A DNA stretch of 64,000 bases from Agromyces lapidis (GCF_009749405.1 NZ_WBIQ01000005.1:310001-374000); one strand, 5' to 3'. Counted from the stretch's first letter, positions 12,123-20,810 are shown. Translations and numbers: made by a program. Notes: generated by a model not told the origin, from the letters alone.

Positions 12123-13769
12123 ATGTCCAACCTCCGCACCCCCGCCGGCCGGCGCAACGTCGCGCTCGTCGCCGGAGGCGTCGCCGCGTTGCTCGCGCTC
12201 ACCGGCTGCACCTCCGATCCTGCAGCCGACGAGCCGGCCAGCGCGGAATGGGAGCTCTCGACCGAGACCCCCGCGCCGTCCGGCGACATCGACTCGTACA
12301 GCTGGGTGAGCTACGCCGAGCCGTACTCGCTCGACTACGCCTACGCCTTCGACTACGCCGACAACCAGGTGCTCGCGAACGTCTGCGAGTCCCTGCTCCG
12401 GCTCAACCCCGACTACTCGCTCAGCCCTGGACTCGCCGAGTCCTTCGAGCAGACGAGCCCGACCACGTGGGTCTACACGCTCCGCGACGGCGTCACCTTC
12501 CACGACGGCACGCCGCTCACGGCCGCCGACGCCGTGGCGTCCATGAGCCGCCACCTCGATCCCGCAGTCGGCTCGTCGTGGTTCTCGGTGTACCAGAACG
12601 TCGCCTCGATCGAGCAGACCGGCGACCTCGAGGTCACCGTCACCACGACGATCCCCGATTCCCAGTTCAACCAGGGCATGGGCGGCTCGGCCGGAGTCAT
12701 CGAGTCGGCGGCGACGCTCGCCGAGAAGGGCGCCGACTACGGCAACTCGACCGGCCTCGTGAACTGCACCGGCCCGTTCGAGCTCACCGAGTGGAAGTCG
12801 GGCGAGTCGGTCACCCTCACCCGCTACGACGACTACTGGGACGACGAGCTCGCCGCCAAGTCGGGCGAGGTGAAGTTCGTCTTCATGGGCGACTCGACCG
12901 CCCGCGTGAACGCGCTGAAGTCGGGCGACGTCGACGGCGGCTGGATGCTTCCCGTCGACGGGATCGCCCAGCTCCAGCAGACCAGCGGCGACGTGTACTT
13001 CGGACTCAGCACCGCCGTCTCGAGCCTCATCGTGTCGAACCTCGACGGTCCGCTCGGCGACGTGCGGGTGCGCCAGGCGCTGCTCATGGCGCTCGACCGC
13101 GAGGGCATCCTCGACGCGGCGGCGAAGGGCTTCGGCGAGGTGACGAACGCGCTCACCACCGAATCGGTCTGGGGCGCCGCGAGCGACGCGACCCGCGAGG
13201 AGGCCTTCGGCGGCCTCGCGGACTACCCCTACGACGTCGAGGCCGCGAAGCAGCTCGTCGAGGAGGCAGGCGCGACCGGCCAGAAGATCGTCATCAAGAC
13301 GGCGCCGATCGGCAACGACTTCGCCGTGATCTCGCAGGCGACCGTCGCGGCGGCCCAGTCGATCGGGCTCGAGGCCGAGATCGAGACGGTCACGCCGAGT
13401 GCGTACACGGCGCTCTTCAGCGACCCGAGCGCACGCGAGGGCGTCGACCTCTTCTACACCGTCTGGTACCTCTCGAGCCCCGACCCGCTCGAGATGTACG
13501 GCGTGCTGCGCACCGGCGAGTTCAGCAACTACGGCGAATGGTCGAACCCCGAGTTCGACGCGATCGCGGACGAGGCGGTCGGCATCGTCGACCCCGACGA
13601 GCGCGCGCAGAAGTCGGCAGAGCTCCAGCACATCGCGAACGAGGAGCTGCCGTGGCTGCCCCTGTTCACCGGCCCGACGACGCTCTTCCTCGGTGAGCGC
13701 ATCACCGGCGTCGCACCTTCGATCAACTACCTCTACTACCCCTGGGCGGCCACCATTGGCGCTCGATAG
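12123..13769 (+). CDS. ABC transporter substrate-binding lipoprotein, family 5
   Basis: A 548-residue SBP_bac_5 (DppA/OppA-like) protein that captures the operon's substrate outside the membrane. The signal peptide ends in the lipobox ALTGC with the lipid-anchored Cys29. Family signatures include LSPGLAESFEQTSPTTWVYTLRDGVTFHDGTPLTAADAV. GAGGAGAAC at 12108-12116 precedes ATG 12123. The stop lies inside the next gene's start region, which overlaps by 14 bases. The ligand is not predictable from sequence; peptides, opines, glutathione or glycosides are all known for this family. Confidence 0.93.
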   Translation: MSNLRTPAGRRNVALVAGGVAALLALTGCTSDPAADEPASAEWELSTETPAPSGDIDSYSWVSYAEPYSLDYAYAFDYADNQVLANVCESLLRLNPDYSLSPGLAESFEQTSPTTWVYTLRDGVTFHDGTPLTAADAVASMSRHLDPAVGSSWFSVYQNVASIEQTGDLEVTVTTTIPDSQFNQGMGGSAGVIESAATLAEKGADYGNSTGLVNCTGPFELTEWKSGESVTLTRYDDYWDDELAAKSGEVKFVFMGDSTARVNALKSGDVDGGWMLPVDGIAQLQQTSGDVYFGLSTAVSSLIVSNLDGPLGDVRVRQALLMALDREGILDAAAKGFGEVTNALTTESVWGAASDATREEAFGGLADYPYDVEAAKQLVEEAGATGQKIVIKTAPIGNDFAVISQATVAAAQSIGLEAEIETVTPSAYTALFSDPSAREGVDLFYTVWYLSSPDPLEMYGVLRTGEFSNYGEWSNPEFDAIADEAVGIVDPDERAQKSAELQHIANEELPWLPLFTGPTTLFLGERITGVAPSINYLYYPWAATIGAR

Positions 13770-14793
13770 TTCCACGGTCGCGGTCGCCGCTCAGAATGCG
13801 GCGGCCGCGAACCCGCGGTTCGGCGGCCGGTTCACGGCCGCCGGACTCCGGCGGGTCGCCGGCAAGCTCGGCAGCCTCGTCCTGACGCTCTTCCTGGCAT
13901 CCCTGCTCGTCTTCTTCTCGCGCTTCCTCGTGCCGGGCGACCCGGTCACCTTCCTGCTGCGGGGCCGCAAGCCGAGCCCCGAGGCGATCGCCCAGGTGAC
14001 CGAGCAGTACGGCCTCGACCTGCCGCCGTGGCAGCAGTACCTGAACTGGCTCGTCGGCGCGGTGCAGGGCGACTTCGGCCGTTCGCTGCAGTACCGGCAG
14101 GACGTCTCGACGGTGCTCGGCGAACGACTGCCGGTCACCCTGATGCTCGTCGTGATGGCAGGCCTCCTCATCGCGATCGTCGGCCTCTCCGCCGGCATCG
14201 TCGCCGCACTCAACCGGGGCAAGGCGCTCGACCGCTTCACCCTCATCGGCCTGACGATGCTCAGCGCAGTCCCGTCGTTCGTCGGTTCGATCGTGCTCAT
14301 CGCGATCTTCGCGGTGCAGCTCGGCTGGTTCCCGACCTTCGGTTCGGGCGAGGGCTTCGGCGACATGGTCTACCACCTCGTGCTGCCGTCGATCGCGCTC
14401 GCGATCGTGTTCGTCGTGCTCGTCGGCAAGGTCACCCGATCCTCGATGGTCGAGCAACTCGACCGCGAGCACGTCGAGGTGGCGATCAGCCGCGGACTCA
14501 AGCGGGGCACCGTGATCCGCCGCCACGTGTTCCGCAACGCGCTCGGCCCGATCCTCACCGTGAGCGGCATCCTCGTCGCCGGTCTGCTCGTGGCCTCGAC
14601 GATCGTCGAGGCCGCCTTCGGACTCGCGGGCATGGGCTCGCTGCTCGTGCAATCGGTCGACCGGCTCGACTTCCCGGTGGTGCAGGCGATCGTCATGTTC
14701 GTCGTCACCGCCTTCGTCGTCGTCAACGCGATCATCGACATCGCCGAACCCTGGATCGACCCCCGATCCGCCGCTGGAGCTGCTGCCAGATGA
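13756..14793 (+). CDS. ABC transporter permease, DppB-like
   Basis: A 345-residue inner-membrane permease of the peptide/nickel importer type. It has six predicted membrane helices starting at about residue 38 and the cytoplasmic EAA loop (REHVEVAISRGLKRGTVIRRHVFRNALGP) that contacts the ATPase. The start is TTG 13756, overlapping the binding-protein stop by 14 bases; no better in-frame ATG/GTG exists upstream of the first helix. The last bases form an ATGA overlap with the second permease. Confidence 0.92.
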   Translation: MALDSSTVAVAAQNAAAANPRFGGRFTAAGLRRVAGKLGSLVLTLFLASLLVFFSRFLVPGDPVTFLLRGRKPSPEAIAQVTEQYGLDLPPWQQYLNWLVGAVQGDFGRSLQYRQDVSTVLGERLPVTLMLVVMAGLLIAIVGLSAGIVAALNRGKALDRFTLIGLTMLSAVPSFVGSIVLIAIFAVQLGWFPTFGSGEGFGDMVYHLVLPSIALAIVFVVLVGKVTRSSMVEQLDREHVEVAISRGLKRGTVIRRHVFRNALGPILTVSGILVAGLLVASTIVEAAFGLAGMGSLLVQSVDRLDFPVVQAIVMFVVTAFVVVNAIIDIAEPWIDPRSAAGAAAR

Positions 14794-15656
14794 CCACCCC
14801 GACCCCCACCCTCGCCGTCGAGGTCATGCGGGCGCCGCGCCTGCGGCCCGCGGGCATCACCTTCGGCATCGCCCTCGGCATCGTCTCGGTGATGACGCTC
14901 GCTGCGATCTTCGCCCCCTTCATCGCGCCGTACCCGCCCGACCAGCTCGACTTCGCCGCGGTGAACGCCGGGCCGAGCGCCGCCCATTGGCTCGGCACCG
15001 ACGCACTCGGTCGCGACCTCCTGTCGCGACTGATCTACGGCGCGCGCACCGCCCTCCTCGGTCCGCTCCTCGTCGTGATCGGCTCGACGATCATCGGCAT
15101 GCTGCTCGGCCTGCTCGCGGGCTGGCGCGGGGGATGGATCGACTCGGTGCTCGGTCGCGTCTTCGACGTGCTGTTCGCCTTCCCGTCGCTCCTCCTCGCG
15201 ATCATGGCCGTCGCGCTCTTCGGCAAGGGGCTCATCGCGCCGGTGATCGCCATGAGCATCGCCTACGCGCCGTTCGTCGCACGCCTGACCCGGGCGCTCG
15301 TGAAAGCCGAGCGCACGCGGCCGTACGTCTCGGCGTACCGGGTGCAGGGCTTCAGCGGTCCGTGGATCGCCCTCCGGCGGGTGCTGCCGAACGTGACGCC
15401 GATCGTCGGCGCGCAGTCGACGCTGAACTTCGGCTACGTGCTCGCCGAACTCGCCGGCCTCTCGTTCCTCGGCCTCGGCGTGCAGCCGCCGACGCCCGAC
15501 TGGGGTGCCATGATCAACGAGGCCCAGCCCGGCATCGTCGGGGGCTTCTTCCTGCCGGCCATCGTTCCCGCCGTCGCGGTCGTGCTCGTGGTCGTCGCCG
15601 TCAACATCATCGGAGAAGAACTCTCCGAGCGCATCGGAGGGGAGATCCCCGCATGA
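14790..15656 (+). CDS. ABC transporter permease, DppC-like
   Basis: The 288-residue partner permease. It has the N-terminal helix and periplasmic HWLGTDALGRDLLSRLIYGART motif that marks DppC/OppC proteins, five further helices and an EAA loop (SAYRVQGFSGPWIALRRVLPN). The ATG at 14790 shares four bases with the preceding stop, and its own stop overlaps the ATPase start, so the operon is translationally coupled throughout. Confidence 0.93.
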   Translation: MTTPTPTLAVEVMRAPRLRPAGITFGIALGIVSVMTLAAIFAPFIAPYPPDQLDFAAVNAGPSAAHWLGTDALGRDLLSRLIYGARTALLGPLLVVIGSTIIGMLLGLLAGWRGGWIDSVLGRVFDVLFAFPSLLLAIMAVALFGKGLIAPVIAMSIAYAPFVARLTRALVKAERTRPYVSAYRVQGFSGPWIALRRVLPNVTPIVGAQSTLNFGYVLAELAGLSFLGLGVQPPTPDWGAMINEAQPGIVGGFFLPAIVPAVAVVLVVVAVNIIGEELSERIGGEIPA

Positions 15657-17311
15657 GCCTGCTCGACATCTCGGAGCTCACGCTCGACCTGCCGAACGGC
15701 ACGCGCCTGCTCGACGGCATCTCGCTCTCAGTGGACGCGGGGGAGACCGTCGGCCTCGTCGGCGAGTCGGGTTCGGGCAAGTCGCTCACCGCGCGGTCCG
15801 TGCTGGGCCTCACGCCCGACGGGGCCCGGCTCGGCGGCCGCGTCGAGCTCGACGGACGCGAGGTGATCGGTGCGAGCGCCGCCGGCATCCTCGATCTGCG
15901 TCGCCACGCGGCATCCATGATCTTCCAGGACCCCAGAGCGGGCATCAATCCGATGCGAACGCTCGGGGACCACATGACCGAGACGCTGCGACTCTGCGAG
16001 GGCCGGTCGAAGGCCGACGCGACGGCCCGCGCCGCCGAGCTGCTCGCCTCGGTGCAGCTGCCCCGCCCGGAGGAGCACCTGAAGCAGTACCCGCACGAGT
16101 TCTCGGGCGGCATGCTGCAGCGCGTCATGATCGCCGGCGCCCTGACGAGCTCGCCCAAGCTGCTCATCTGCGACGAGCCCACCACGGCGCTCGACGTCAC
16201 CACGCAGGCCGAGATCATCCGGGTGCTCATCGAGCAGCGTTCGAGCCGCGGCATGGGCATGCTCTTCATCACGCACGACCTCAACCTGGCGGCCTCGATC
16301 TGCGACCGGGTCGTCGTGATGAGCGCGGGACGAGTGGAGGAGACGGGTGACGCGCGCCGCGTCTTCAGCGCCCCGCAGGGCGAGTACACGAAGCGCCTCG
16401 TCGCGGCGACGCCGACGATCGCGGCCGCCACCGGCGCCACCGGCGTCGACGTGATCGATGTGCGCGCGGTGCCGAGCATCGAGACCGAGCGCTCCGACGC
16501 GGAGCCGATGCTCGCGGCGAACGGCATCTCGAAGACGTACCACCTGCGCGGCAAGACCGAGGTCAACGCGGTCGTCGACGCTTCGATCTCGATCGCGCGC
16601 GGCGGCGCCCTCGCAGTCGTGGGGGAGTCGGGCTCGGGCAAGTCGACGCTCGCTCGCATGATCGTCGGCCTCGAACAGGCGGATGCCGGAGACATCCGCA
16701 TCGCCGGCCGCGAACGCACCGAGATCCCGCGCGGACGCGCGGCGCGTCTCGCCCACGCGCGCAGCGTCCAGATGGTGTTCCAGGATCCGTACCTCTCGCT
16801 CGATCCGCGCATGACGGCGGGTCGTTCGATCGAGGATGCGCTGCGACTGCATACGAAGCTCTCGACGTCCGACGCGCGAGCCCGTGTGCTGGCCCTCCTC
16901 GAGCAGGTCGGCCTCGGTGAGAAGCACGCGCAGGCCCGCCCTCGAACGCTCTCGGGCGGTCAGCGGCAGCGCGTCGCGATCGCCAGGGCGCTCGCCATCG
17001 ATCCCGATGTGCTCGTGATGGACGAGGCGACTAGTGCACTGGATGTCTCGGTGCAGGCGCAGGTGCTCGACGTGCTCGCCGAGATCCGTCGCGAACGCGG
17101 CCTGACCGTGCTCTTCATCAGCCACGACCTCGCCGTCGTGCGTCGGGTGTGCGAGGAGACGGTGGTGATGCGCCGCGGTCGGATCGTCGAGCGCGGGCGC
17201 ACCGCGGCGCTCCTCGCGGCCCCGGAGCATCCGTACACGCAACTGCTCATCGACTCGGTGCCGCGGCCCGACTGGGCGGTCGACCCCGTCGCCGACCAGA
17301 AGTCCGCCTGA
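15653..17311 (+). CDS. Fused double ABC ATPase (DppD-DppF type)
   Basis: A 552-residue protein joining two complete ATPase domains that power the importer. Domain 1 has Walker A GESGSGKS (Lys43), signature SGGMLQ and Walker B LLICDEPTTALD; domain 2 has Walker A GESGSGKST (Lys330), signature LSGGQRQR and Walker B VLVMDEATSALD. The linker near residues 255-285 is Ala/Thr-rich. In many bacteria the two halves are separate genes; the fusion is common in actinobacteria. It completes the operon, and a strong terminator follows. Confidence 0.94.
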   Translation: MSLLDISELTLDLPNGTRLLDGISLSVDAGETVGLVGESGSGKSLTARSVLGLTPDGARLGGRVELDGREVIGASAAGILDLRRHAASMIFQDPRAGINPMRTLGDHMTETLRLCEGRSKADATARAAELLASVQLPRPEEHLKQYPHEFSGGMLQRVMIAGALTSSPKLLICDEPTTALDVTTQAEIIRVLIEQRSSRGMGMLFITHDLNLAASICDRVVVMSAGRVEETGDARRVFSAPQGEYTKRLVAATPTIAAATGATGVDVIDVRAVPSIETERSDAEPMLAANGISKTYHLRGKTEVNAVVDASISIARGGALAVVGESGSGKSTLARMIVGLEQADAGDIRIAGRERTEIPRGRAARLAHARSVQMVFQDPYLSLDPRMTAGRSIEDALRLHTKLSTSDARARVLALLEQVGLGEKHAQARPRTLSGGQRQRVAIARALAIDPDVLVMDEATSALDVSVQAQVLDVLAEIRRERGLTVLFISHDLAVVRRVCEETVVMRRGRIVERGRTAALLAAPEHPYTQLLIDSVPRPDWAVDPVADQKSA

Positions 17312-17355
17312 CCGGGCCGCGGCGAATCCTCGCGGCGCGCTGCAGCGGAAACACG

Positions 17356-17383
17356 GAACGGCCCCGCACCTGCGGGGCCGTTC
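17356..17383. terminator. Bidirectional terminator after the ABC operon
   Basis: Arms GAACGGCCCCGC (17356-17367) and GCGGGGCCGTTC (17372-17383) are perfectly complementary with a 4-base loop. It lies between two convergent genes and can serve both directions. Confidence 0.85.
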
Positions 17384-17402
17384 TGCGTACTCCTCCGTCG
17401 AC

Positions 17403-17915
17403 TCAGACGGTCGTCGTGCCGTTCGGCTCGTCGTCGGCGACCCACAGTTCGTCGTCGGCGCGGAACGTCTGCCAGACGGCGTAGGCGACCCCGGCCGCGG
17501 CGATGATGCCGGCCCCGATCGCGAGGTAGGTGCCGACGCCGGGGCCCTGCTTCTTCTCGACGACGGCGACGGCGCGCGGCGAGACGCGCTCGACCGCGCG
17601 GCGCACGCGCGCGTCGTTGGCGATGTCGCCGATCGAGAGGATCGAGCCGAGCACATTGCCGAGCCCCTGCTCGACGTTGTCGCCGGCGACCTTCGCGGCC
17701 TGACCGACGCGCGCGACGCCCGGCCGGACATAGCTCTCGTAGCCCGTGCGGACCCTCGGCACGACTTCTTCACGCGTGAGGTGCCCCAACTGACGACTGG
17801 CCTCCCGTGCGACGGCATTCGCGTGCTCGAGCACGATCTGCTGGTTCCCCCAGAGGTCCTCCGCGCTGCTCTGCAGTCGCTTGAGTTCCTTCCGACGCTT
17901 GCGTGACAGGCTCAT
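17403..17915 (-). CDS. Membrane-anchored hypothetical protein
   Basis: A 170-residue protein of a type common in Microbacteriaceae but without a known function. A basic N-terminus (SRKRRKELKRLQ) leads into an amphipathic helical region (residues 20-95), then one membrane helix at about 127-147 (TYLAIGAGIIAAAGVAYAVW) and a short acidic tail. ATG 17915 is preceded by GGAGG with 5-base spacing; the longer upstream frame has no ribosome site. It is convergent with the ABC operon and divergent from the cyclophilin gene. Confidence 0.78.
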   Translation of the reverse strand: MSLSRKRRKELKRLQSSAEDLWGNQQIVLEHANAVAREASRQLGHLTREEVVPRVRTGYESYVRPGVARVGQAAKVAGDNVEQGLGNVLGSILSIGDIANDARVRRAVERVSPRAVAVVEKKQGPGVGTYLAIGAGIIAAAGVAYAVWQTFRADDELWVADDEPNGTTTV

Positions 17916-18034
17916 CTCGACCTCCATCGTTGTGCAGCGAACTCCTCCATCTTGCCACCGAACCGGCTGGAAGCGAGGTGAGAGTCTCATTCCGGCATGC
18001 CGCCTTGCGAATCCGTGCATGACAGAATATGAGG

Positions 18035-18574
18035 ATGCCGATTCACACCGCAGTCGCGACGCTCAACACCAACCACGGCCCCATCAAGGTCGACCTCTAC
18101 GGCGACCACGCACCGAAGACCGTCAAGAACTTCGTGGGCCTCGCCACGGGCGAGATCGAGTGGACGCACCCCGCCACCGGCCAGAAGACCACCGACCCGC
18201 TGTACGACGGCGTCATCTTCCACCGCATCATCCCCGGCTTCATGATCCAGGGCGGCGACCCGCTCGGCCAGGGCATCGGCGGCCCCGGCTACCAGTTCGA
18301 CGACGAGATCAACCCCGAGCTCGACTTCACCGAGCCCTACGTGCTCGCCATGGCCAACGCGGGCATCCAGATGGGTCGCGGCACCAACGGCTCGCAGTTC
18401 TTCATCACGGTCGGCCCCACCACCTGGCTGCAGGGCAAGCACTCCATCTTCGGCAAGGTCACGGATGCCGAGAGCCAGGCGGTCGTCGACAAGCTCGCCA
18501 CCGTGGCGACCGACGGCCGCGACAAGCCGCTCGAGGACATCGTCATCGAGAGCATCACCGTCGAGCAGGTCTGA
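18035..18574 (+). CDS. Peptidyl-prolyl cis-trans isomerase, cyclophilin type
   Basis: A 179-residue cytoplasmic cyclophilin that speeds proline isomerisation. Active-site signatures are YDGVIFHRIIPGFMIQGGDP (Arg, Phe, Met, Gln), MANAGIQMGRGTNGSQFFITVGPTTWLQGKHSIFG. I chose ATG 18035 (MPIHTAVATL); an in-frame ATG at 18029 would add two residues. The sequence CAGAAT at 18023-18028, 6 bases before ATG 18035, looks like a -10 hexamer for a leaderless transcript. The rhomboid gene follows after 7 bases. Confidence 0.94.
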   Translation: MPIHTAVATLNTNHGPIKVDLYGDHAPKTVKNFVGLATGEIEWTHPATGQKTTDPLYDGVIFHRIIPGFMIQGGDPLGQGIGGPGYQFDDEINPELDFTEPYVLAMANAGIQMGRGTNGSQFFITVGPTTWLQGKHSIFGKVTDAESQAVVDKLATVATDGRDKPLEDIVIESITVEQV

Positions 18575-18581
18575 CCGAGCG

Positions 18582-19457
18582 GTGAGCACGGTTCCTTCAG
18601 CCGGTGCCGGTCCGGCTGATCGGTCGAACTTCTGCTATCGGCACCCCGATCGGCAGAGTTTCGTGCTGTGCCAGCGCTGCGGGCGCACCATCTGCCCCGA
18701 GTGCATGACGCAGGCGGCGGTCGGCGTCATCTGCCCCGAGTGCATGCGCGAGCAGCGCGCGAGCGCCCCCCGCACCAAGCCGGCCGTGCTCACGCGAGTG
18801 CGCTCGGCGGCGGGGCGCGGGGCCCCGGTCGTGACGTATTCGCTGATCGGCATCACGCTCGCGGTGTTCGTGCTGCAGCTGATCCCGGGGCTCGCGATCA
18901 CCGATCGCCTGCTGTACGCCGGCGTCTACTCGATCCCGGGCAACCTCGAGCCGTGGCGCATGATCACCTCGGTGTTCGTGCACTCGACCGGGCTCATCTT
19001 CCACGTGCTGCTCAACATGTACACGCTGTGGATCTTCGGCCAGCTGCTCGAGGGCCTGCTCGGACGCTGGCGGTTCCTCGCGCTGTACCTGATCTCGGGC
19101 CTCGGTGGTTCGGTCGGCGTGCTCTGGCTCTCCGACCCGCGCGTCGGCGTCGTCGGGGCATCCGGTGCCATCTTCGGCCTGATGGGCGCGTTCCTCGTGA
19201 TCCAGCGCCGTCTCGGCGGCCAGACCACGCAGTTGTTCGTGCTGCTCGGCATCAACCTCGTGATCGGCTTCGTGCCGGGGTTCAACGTCGCGTGGCAGGC
19301 GCACCTCGGCGGGCTCGTGACCGGCGCGCTCATCGGACTGATCTTCGTCGAGACGCGCAAGCGCTCGCAGCAGGCGCTGCAGGTCTGGCTGCTCGTGGGC
19401 GTGGTCGCCGTGCTCCTCGTGCTCAGCCTGCGGTACTTCTTCTTCCCGGTCTTCTGA
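18582..19457 (+). CDS. Rhomboid-family intramembrane serine protease
   Basis: A 291-residue rhomboid that cleaves proteins within the membrane. The catalytic dyad is Ser194 (GASGAIFG) and His241 (AHLGG), with the supporting HxxxN (HVLLN, 141-145) in the second helix. The N-terminal 55 residues form a zinc-binding B-box-like module with eight Cys/His ligands (CYRHP...CQRCGRTICPECM...CPEC), a fusion seen in actinobacterial rhomboids. Six helices are predicted between 82 and 288. GTG 18582 is 7 bases after the cyclophilin stop. Substrates are unknown. Confidence 0.93.
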   Translation: MSTVPSAGAGPADRSNFCYRHPDRQSFVLCQRCGRTICPECMTQAAVGVICPECMREQRASAPRTKPAVLTRVRSAAGRGAPVVTYSLIGITLAVFVLQLIPGLAITDRLLYAGVYSIPGNLEPWRMITSVFVHSTGLIFHVLLNMYTLWIFGQLLEGLLGRWRFLALYLISGLGGSVGVLWLSDPRVGVVGASGAIFGLMGAFLVIQRRLGGQTTQLFVLLGINLVIGFVPGFNVAWQAHLGGLVTGALIGLIFVETRKRSQQALQVWLLVGVVAVLLVLSLRYFFFPVF

Positions 19458-19490
19458 GGGCGGGGCGAGGCGCTCCGCCCGCACGGGCAC

Positions 19491-19612
19491 TTATCCACAG
19501 CACTGTCCACAGCTGTTGAGAGTTACACCGGTGTTATTCCCGAGATCCCAGTAATCACGCGGAATTCCACTTGTGCACAACTGTGGAGAACTGTGGAGAA
19601 GCTTGTGGATGG
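19491..19612. promoter_or_regulatory. Cluster of DnaA-box-like sequences
   Basis: Within 122 bases I see TTATCCACA (19491-19499, exact consensus), CTGTCCACA (19503-19511), TTGTGCACA (19571-19579) whose reverse also fits, TGTGGAGAA twice (19582-19590 and 19592-19600, one mismatch from TGTGGACAA) and TGTGGATGG (19604-19612, two mismatches). The intervening stretch (19513-19570) is unusually AT-rich for this genome. oriC itself should lie upstream of dnaN, so this is a secondary DnaA-binding site candidate. Confidence 0.7.
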
Positions 19613-19630
19613 GGTCCGGAGGCATACAGA

Positions 19631-19658
19631 AAGGGCGGATGCCGAAGCATCCGCCCTT
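19631..19658. terminator. Terminator downstream of crgA
   Basis: AAGGGCGGATGC (19631-19642) and GCATCCGCCCTT (19647-19658) pair perfectly around CGAA, 20 bases past the crgA stop on the reverse strand. Confidence 0.85.
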
Positions 19659-19677
19659 CGCGTGTCGAGCGCCGGCG

Positions 19678-19920
19678 TCAGCGCCAGCGAGTGGTCATGA
19701 GGAAGCCGACGAAGGCGATGCCGAAGCCGATCAGGATGTTCCACGAGCCGAGGTCGGCGATGGGGTAGCGGCCCTGGCTGATGTAGAAGACCAGGATCCA
19801 CGCGAGTCCGAGCAGCATGAAGCCGAACATGACGGGCTTGAACCAGACGGGGTTCGGCGCCTCTTCGCCGCTCGCTGCGACTTCAGCGCGCGCCGGCTTC
19901 GATGATTTCGTACGTGCCAT
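19678..19920 (-). CDS. crgA: Cell division protein CrgA
   Basis: An 80-residue CrgA, which in mycobacteria and Streptomyces joins the divisome, binding FtsZ, FtsQ, FtsI and PknA substrates. It shows the family pattern NPVWFKPVMFGFMLLGLAWILVFYISQGRYPI...LGSWNILIGFGIAFVGFLMTTRWR with two membrane helices and a polar N-terminus. A -10 hexamer TAGAAT lies at 19928-19933, only 7 bases before the ATG, so the mRNA is probably leaderless. Its position beside the kinase operon is the usual actinobacterial one. Confidence 0.95.
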   Translation of the reverse strand: MARTKSSKPARAEVAASGEEAPNPVWFKPVMFGFMLLGLAWILVFYISQGRYPIADLGSWNILIGFGIAFVGFLMTTRWR

Positions 19921-19978
19921 GCCCGCGATTCTATCCGAGGCTGCCGTGCGCTCACAGCGAGAAGTCGTTTCGGCCGAA

Positions 19979-19984
19979 TAGAAT
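19979..19984 (+). promoter_or_regulatory. -10 hexamer of a leaderless sortase transcript
   Basis: TAGAAT ends 7 bases before the ATG at 19992, with no ribosome site between, which fits a transcript that starts at the A of the start codon. The divergent crgA gene has the same TAGAAT-CGC arrangement at 19928-19933. Confidence 0.6.
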
Positions 19985-19991
19985 CGCCCCT

Positions 19992-20810
19992 ATGTCCGAG
20001 TCGCTGCCCGACGGCCGGCGCGCGCGTCGTGCCGCCGAGGAAGCCCCCCGCACGCGCCCGAAGCCGCGCGTGAGCGTGGTCGGCGTCCTCGGCGAACTGC
20101 TGCTGACCGCGGGCGTGCTCATCCTGCTGTTCCTCGGCTGGCAGTTGTGGTGGAACGACGCGATCATGGCCGGGCAGCAGTCGCAGGCGGCCTCGGCGCT
20201 GAGCGACGACTGGGCCGCGCAGGATCGCGGTGCCCGCGGCGACACCCCGCCGCCCGCGCCCGAAGACGCGGGTGAGCCCGTCGTCGACACCACCGAGTAC
20301 GCGAACGCCGAGCCGTTCGCCGTGATGTACGTGCCGCGCTTCGATACTCCCGGCACGCACGACTCGGTGCGCAACATCGCCGAGGGCTACGGCCTCGACG
20401 TGCTCAACAGCTTCGAGCTCGGCGTGGGCCACTACCCGGGCACCCAGATGCCCGGCGAGGTCGGCAACTTCGCGATCGCCGCGCACCGCAGCGCCTACGG
20501 CGGCGGCATGCACGAGATCGAGCAGCTCCAGCTCGGCGACGCGATCTACATCCAGACGAAGGACGGCTGGTACACGTACCGCTTCCGCGACTTCGAGTAC
20601 GTGACGCCGGCGACGACCGAGGTGCTCTCGCCCGTGCCGCACCACCCCGAGCTCCAGCCGACCGACCGCATCATCACGCTCACGAGCTGCAACCCGCTCT
20701 ACTCGACCGACGAGCGCATCATCGCGTACGGGGTGCTCGAGTCGTGGCAGCCCGGGGCCGCGAACCCGCCCGCCGAGATCGCCTCGGTCGTCGCAGAATG
20801 GGGTGACTGA
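19992..20810 (+). CDS. Class E sortase
   Basis: A 272-residue membrane-bound transpeptidase of sortase class E, which attaches proteins to the peptidoglycan, usually via LAxTG motifs. After a basic N-terminus there is one membrane helix at 28-50, a Pro-rich spacer, then the sortase fold with catalytic His165 (AAHRS), Cys233 (TLTSCNP) and Arg242 (DERIIAYG). The order sortase - small membrane protein - trpG/pabA beside crgA is common in actinobacteria. No substrate with an LAxTG signal was noticed in this window. Confidence 0.93.
   Translation: MSESLPDGRRARRAAEEAPRTRPKPRVSVVGVLGELLLTAGVLILLFLGWQLWWNDAIMAGQQSQAASALSDDWAAQDRGARGDTPPPAPEDAGEPVVDTTEYANAEPFAVMYVPRFDTPGTHDSVRNIAEGYGLDVLNSFELGVGHYPGTQMPGEVGNFAIAAHRSAYGGGMHEIEQLQLGDAIYIQTKDGWYTYRFRDFEYVTPATTEVLSPVPHHPELQPTDRIITLTSCNPLYSTDERIIAYGVLESWQPGAANPPAEIASVVAEWGD

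Noticed and set aside
10369-13775. Reverse-strand frames opposite the amidohydrolase and SBP genes
   Set aside because: Same artefact: composition follows the third codon position of the forward genes.
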